Shown: positions 8,778-10,620 of the stretch, one piece after another | Numbering within the stretch: position 1 is the stretch's first letter | Layout: each line of letters begins with the position of its first letter | NCBI GenBank assembly: GCA_031410915.1 | Contig: JANNZY010000042.1 | Coordinates: 1-10,620 of the forward strand | Direction: 5' to 3' | Source of the DNA: WLMZ01 sp031410915 | GTDB lineage: Bacteria > Actinomycetota > Acidimicrobiia > Acidimicrobiales > Ilumatobacteraceae | Length of the DNA stretch: 10,620 nucleotides | Translations under genes and position numbers: made by a program | The notes under the pieces: generated by a model | The model's input: only the letters and a program-made list of their open reading frames with translations | The model's database searches: none | What the model was told of the DNA's origin: nothing

Positions 8778-9578
8778 TTAGAGCTTCGCGACCTGGCTGA
8801 AGTCCATCTCGACCGAAGTTTCGCGGCCGAAGATGTTGACGAGGACCTTGAGCTTCATGTGATCGGCGTTGATCTCGGCGATCTGACCGTTGAAGTCGGC
8901 GAACGGGCCTTCCTTGACGCGAACGCTCTCGCCGACCTCGTAGTCCAGCTTCGGCTTCTTGCGTGCCGACGATTCCTGGCCGTCGCCCTTGGCCGACAGG
9001 AACGTCTGCACCTCGCGGCGCGACAGCGGCGTCGGCTTCTGGCCTTGACGGCTCTGGCCGACGAAGCCGGTCACGCCGGGCGTGTTGCGGATGCAGTACC
9101 AGGACTCGTCGTCCATGGTGCAGCGCACGAGCAGGTACCCCGGGAAGACCTTCTTCTGCACGGTCTGCTTGCGACCGTTCTTGAACTCGACCACTTCCTC
9201 CATGGGGATGACGATCTCGAAGATCTTCTCCTCCATGTTCATGCTCTGGATGCGAGCGTTGAGGTTGGCGGTGACCTTCTTCTCGTATCCGGACTGCGAG
9301 TGCACGACGTACCACGACCCGGGCTTGGTCCATGGATCGTCGACTTCGACCTCGGGCTCGTCGGGCTCGACCTGCGCCGCGACGTCGTCGGCCGTGCCGG
9401 TGAGGTCGAAGGAGGCATCCGGCTCGGCAGCCTCGACGTCGTCGCCGCTCGCCTCGTCGCTGGTGGCGGTGCTTGTCTCCTCGTCACCTGCCTCATCGCT
9501 GTGTGCATCGACAGCTGTCTCCAGCTCGTCGTCCAACTCGGTGGTCTCGTTCAGTTCAGTGTTCACATCGTCCGTCAT
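8778..9578 (-). CDS. nusG: Transcription elongation/termination factor NusG
   Basis: Complete 266-residue NusG. It binds the clamp of RNA polymerase near the active cleft, influences pausing, and links polymerase to Rho or the ribosome. Residues 1-86 form a very acidic, Thr/Ser-rich and probably disordered extension (DDELE, SDEAGDEE, EPDEPEVEVDD) absent from the roughly 180-residue E. coli protein but usual in actinobacteria. The NGN domain spans about 87-194 (SWYVVHSQSGYEKKV, KKVFPGYLLVRC), followed by a basic linker (about 200-210, SSARKKPK) and the KOW domain (about 212-266, VGESVRVKEGPFADFNGQ). The ATG is 2 bp after the secE stop, so translation is probably coupled; no strong ribosome binding site is visible. 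The frame is open further upstream but only through secE. Confidence 0.97.
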   Translation of the reverse strand: MTDDVNTELNETTELDDELETAVDAHSDEAGDEETSTATSDEASGDDVEAAEPDASFDLTGTADDVAAQVEPDEPEVEVDDPWTKPGSWYVVHSQSGYEKKVTANLNARIQSMNMEEKIFEIVIPMEEVVEFKNGRKQTVQKKVFPGYLLVRCTMDDESWYCIRNTPGVTGFVGQSRQGQKPTPLSRREVQTFLSAKGDGQESSARKKPKLDYEVGESVRVKEGPFADFNGQIAEINADHMKLKVLVNIFGRETSVEMDFSQVAKL

Positions 9579-9580
9579 GA

Positions 9581-9886
9581 TCAGTTGTTCTCGTACAGCC
9601 AGCCAGCGAGCACACCGAAGAGTGCGTCGAGGCCGCCGACGTAGGCGGTGTAGAGGATGACCGTCACGAGCACGATGATCGCCATGCGCTTGACCTCGGG
9701 CCACTTCGGCCAGGCCACCTTGCGCATCTCGTCGCGCACTTCGTTGACGTACTGCACCGGCCCGACGCGATCCTCGCGAGCTTTCGGCGCGGGACGCGGC
9801 GCGCGGGTGGGCTGGCCCTTCTCGTCGAGGGCACCCATCTTGCGCAGCTGACGCTTCTGTTCGCGGTTGAGATCGTCGAGTGACAT
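9581..9886 (-). CDS. secE: Preprotein translocase subunit SecE
   Basis: Complete 101-residue SecE, the small clamp-like membrane subunit of the SecYEG export channel. The N-terminal 40 residues are charged and proline-rich (cytoplasmic). The conserved amphipathic segment YVNEVRDEMRKVAWPKWPEV (46-65) carries the VxWP motif typical of SecE, and a single transmembrane helix follows at about 69-96 (AIIVLVTVILYTAYVGG). The one-span form is usual outside the enterobacteria. The ATG at 9886 is preceded by GGAG with a 5-nt gap. It lies 26 bp after tRNA-Trp and overlaps nothing; nusG begins 2 bp after its stop. Confidence 0.97.
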   Translation of the reverse strand: MSLDDLNREQKRQLRKMGALDEKGQPTRAPRPAPKAREDRVGPVQYVNEVRDEMRKVAWPKWPEVKRMAIIVLVTVILYTAYVGGLDALFGVLAGWLYENN

Positions 9887-9912
9887 TCGTACTCCACTTG
9901 GGGCGGATGGGG

Positions 9913-9985
9913 CAGGGCAGGAGGGATTCGAACCCCCGACCGGCGGTTTTGGAGACCGCTGCTCTACCAGCTGAGCTACTGCCCT
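9913..9985 (-). tRNA. tRNA-Trp (anticodon CCA)
   Basis: A 73-nt cloverleaf on the minus strand. The 7-bp acceptor stem is AGGGCAG with CTGCCCT, and the discriminator is G as expected for tryptophan. The D arm is GCTC/GAGC, the anticodon stem is GCGGT/ACCGC with loop CTCCAAA (anticodon at 9950-9952), and the T arm has loop TTCGAAT with one G-U pair. The CCA end is not encoded. A tRNA-Trp directly before secE is a widely conserved arrangement, and the two are probably cotranscribed. A weak -10-like TAGCCT (10004-10009) without a good -35 lies upstream. Confidence 0.98.
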
Positions 9986-10053
9986 CTGAACCAGGGAGAC
10001 GCCAGGCTACCAGCCCGACCTCGACCCTGACCGAGGGGTTGTCGCGACGCGGA

Positions 10054-10218
10054 CTAGCGCGTCTCTTTGTGTGCCGTGTGACGGCGATCGTGGGCGCAGT
10101 ACTTCTTCATCTCGAGTCGCTCGCGGTCGTTGACCTTGGACTTCATCGTGATGTAGTTGCGCCGCTTGCACTCGGTGCACTCCAGGGTGATCTTCACCCG
10201 TTTGTCGTTCTTCGGCAT
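10054..10218 (-). CDS. rpmG: Ribosomal protein bL33
   Basis: A 54-residue large-subunit protein that lies near the E site. MPKNDKRVKITLECTECKRR and NYITMKSKVNDRERLEMKKY are typical of the zinc-containing L33 type. The first zinc pair is intact (C14 and C17), but the second pair, normally CxxC, reads C41-Ala-His43-Asp44, so only three of the four cysteines are present. His43 or Asp44 might replace the missing ligand, or zinc binding may be weakened. The ATG has AAGG 5 nt upstream. A longer frame overlapping it in another phase is a shadow. It is placed between tuf and tRNA-Trp/secE, a common position for this gene in actinobacteria. Confidence 0.95.
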   Translation of the reverse strand: MPKNDKRVKITLECTECKRRNYITMKSKVNDRERLEMKKYCAHDRRHTAHKETR

Positions 10219-10247
10219 GATGCCCTTCTTTCAGTGATGTTCTCTTC

Positions 10248-10288
10248 GGTGGGCCGGCGACCCGCACGTGGGCCGCCGGCAGGCCACC
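10248..10288 (-). terminator. Strong hairpin after tuf (U-less terminator or attenuator)
   Basis: Starting 4 nt beyond the tuf stop, the transcribed strand forms an 11-bp stem (10253-10263 with 10270-10280, one G-U) with a 6-nt loop. It is extended by a 5-bp flanking stem (10248-10252 with 10284-10288) across a 3-nt bulge. No T-run follows. It probably ends or attenuates tuf transcription before rpmG. The structure is seen directly; the effect is inferred. Confidence 0.65.
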
Positions 10289-10292
10289 TGGA

Positions 10293-10620
10293 CTACTTCA
10301 GGATCTTGGTGACGCGGCCGGCGCCGACGGTACGACCACCCTCACGGATCGCGAACCGAAGACCCTCGTCCATCGCGATCGGCTTACCCAACTCCACCGT
10401 CATCGACACATTGTCACCCGGCATCACCATCTCCGTACCCTCCGGCAACTGAATCGTCCCAGTCACATCAGTCGTACGGAAAAAGAACTGCGGACGATAA
10501 TTGTTGAAGAACGGCTTGTGACGGCCACCCTCGTTCTTGTTCAGGACATACACCTGACCCTCGAAATTCGTGTGCGGCGTGATGCTGCCGGGCTTGCACA
10601 GCACCTGCCCGCGCTCCACG
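10293..10620 (-). CDS. tuf: Elongation factor Tu, C-terminal part (runs off right edge)
   Basis: The last 108-109 codons of EF-Tu, the GTPase that brings aminoacyl-tRNA to the ribosome. The fragment covers most of domain 3, a beta-barrel: TPHTNFEGQVYVLNKNEGGR, PFFNNYRPQFFFRTTDVTG, MVMPGDN and GLRFAIREGGRTVGAGRV, ending VTKILK and TAG. The GTPase domain lies outside the window. Codon use changes inside the fragment: from about 10568 down to 10332 many codons end in T or G (AAT, TAT, ACT, ATT, TTG, GGT). On both sides, and in the neighbouring genes, C-ending codons prevail. This could be selection, a recombined tract, or conversion with a second tuf copy. Confidence 0.98.
   Translation of the reverse strand, partial: VERGQVLCKPGSITPHTNFEGQVYVLNKNEGGRHKPFFNNYRPQFFFRTTDVTGTIQLPEGTEMVMPGDNVSMTVELGKPIAMDEGLRFAIREGGRTVGAGRVTKILK

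Noticed and set aside
10007..10267. 86-codon minus-strand frame overlapping rpmG
   Set aside because: Out of phase with the clear L33 frame; His/Arg-rich shadow that also extends into the tuf-rpmG hairpin.

Overview
The window is a high-GC stretch of bacterial core-machinery genes. It most likely comes from an actinobacterium: RpoC begins MLDVN like mycobacterial RpoC, the RpoB rifampicin region is actinobacterial in type, NusG has a long acidic N-terminus, and the terminator-like hairpins lack U-tracts. I lean towards a deep-branching class such as Acidimicrobiia, but that is inference from overall look and not proven.

Layout. Transcribed leftwards (minus strand), from right to left: the C-terminal end of tuf (EF-Tu), rpmG (L33), tRNA-Trp(CCA), secE, nusG, rplK (L11), rplA (L1), rplJ (L10), rplL (L7/L12), then rpoB and the first 515 codons of rpoC, which runs off the left edge. 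These genes supply translation elongation, the ribosomal stalk, protein export, transcription elongation and RNA polymerase. The order tRNA-Trp/secE/nusG/rplKA/rplJL/rpoBC is a classic conserved bacterial cluster.

The one foreign element is a rightward gene (5522-6328) placed between rplL and rpoB. It encodes a HisA (ProFAR isomerase, histidine biosynthesis) of the eukaryotic HIS6/HISN3 type, not the usual bacterial HisA or actinobacterial PriA type. It converges on rplL with only 12 bp between the stop codons and diverges from rpoB across a 254-bp spacer. That spacer carries good candidate promoters for rpoB, so rpoBC here appears to be uncoupled from the rplJL transcript.

Regulatory content. 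The 201-nt leader of rplJ is densely structured on the transcribed strand. Its last long hairpin pairs with part of the rplJ Shine-Dalgarno sequence, as expected for L10 autoregulation. Strong GC-rich hairpins sit after tuf, directly after the rpoB stop codon, and inside the 3' end of the hisA coding sequence. The tuf fragment shows an internal switch in codon usage. No mobile elements, CRISPR arrays, origins or phage genes were seen. Apart from the eukaryotic-type hisA insertion and the RNA structures, this is ordinary housekeeping DNA, and I found no wholly new system.
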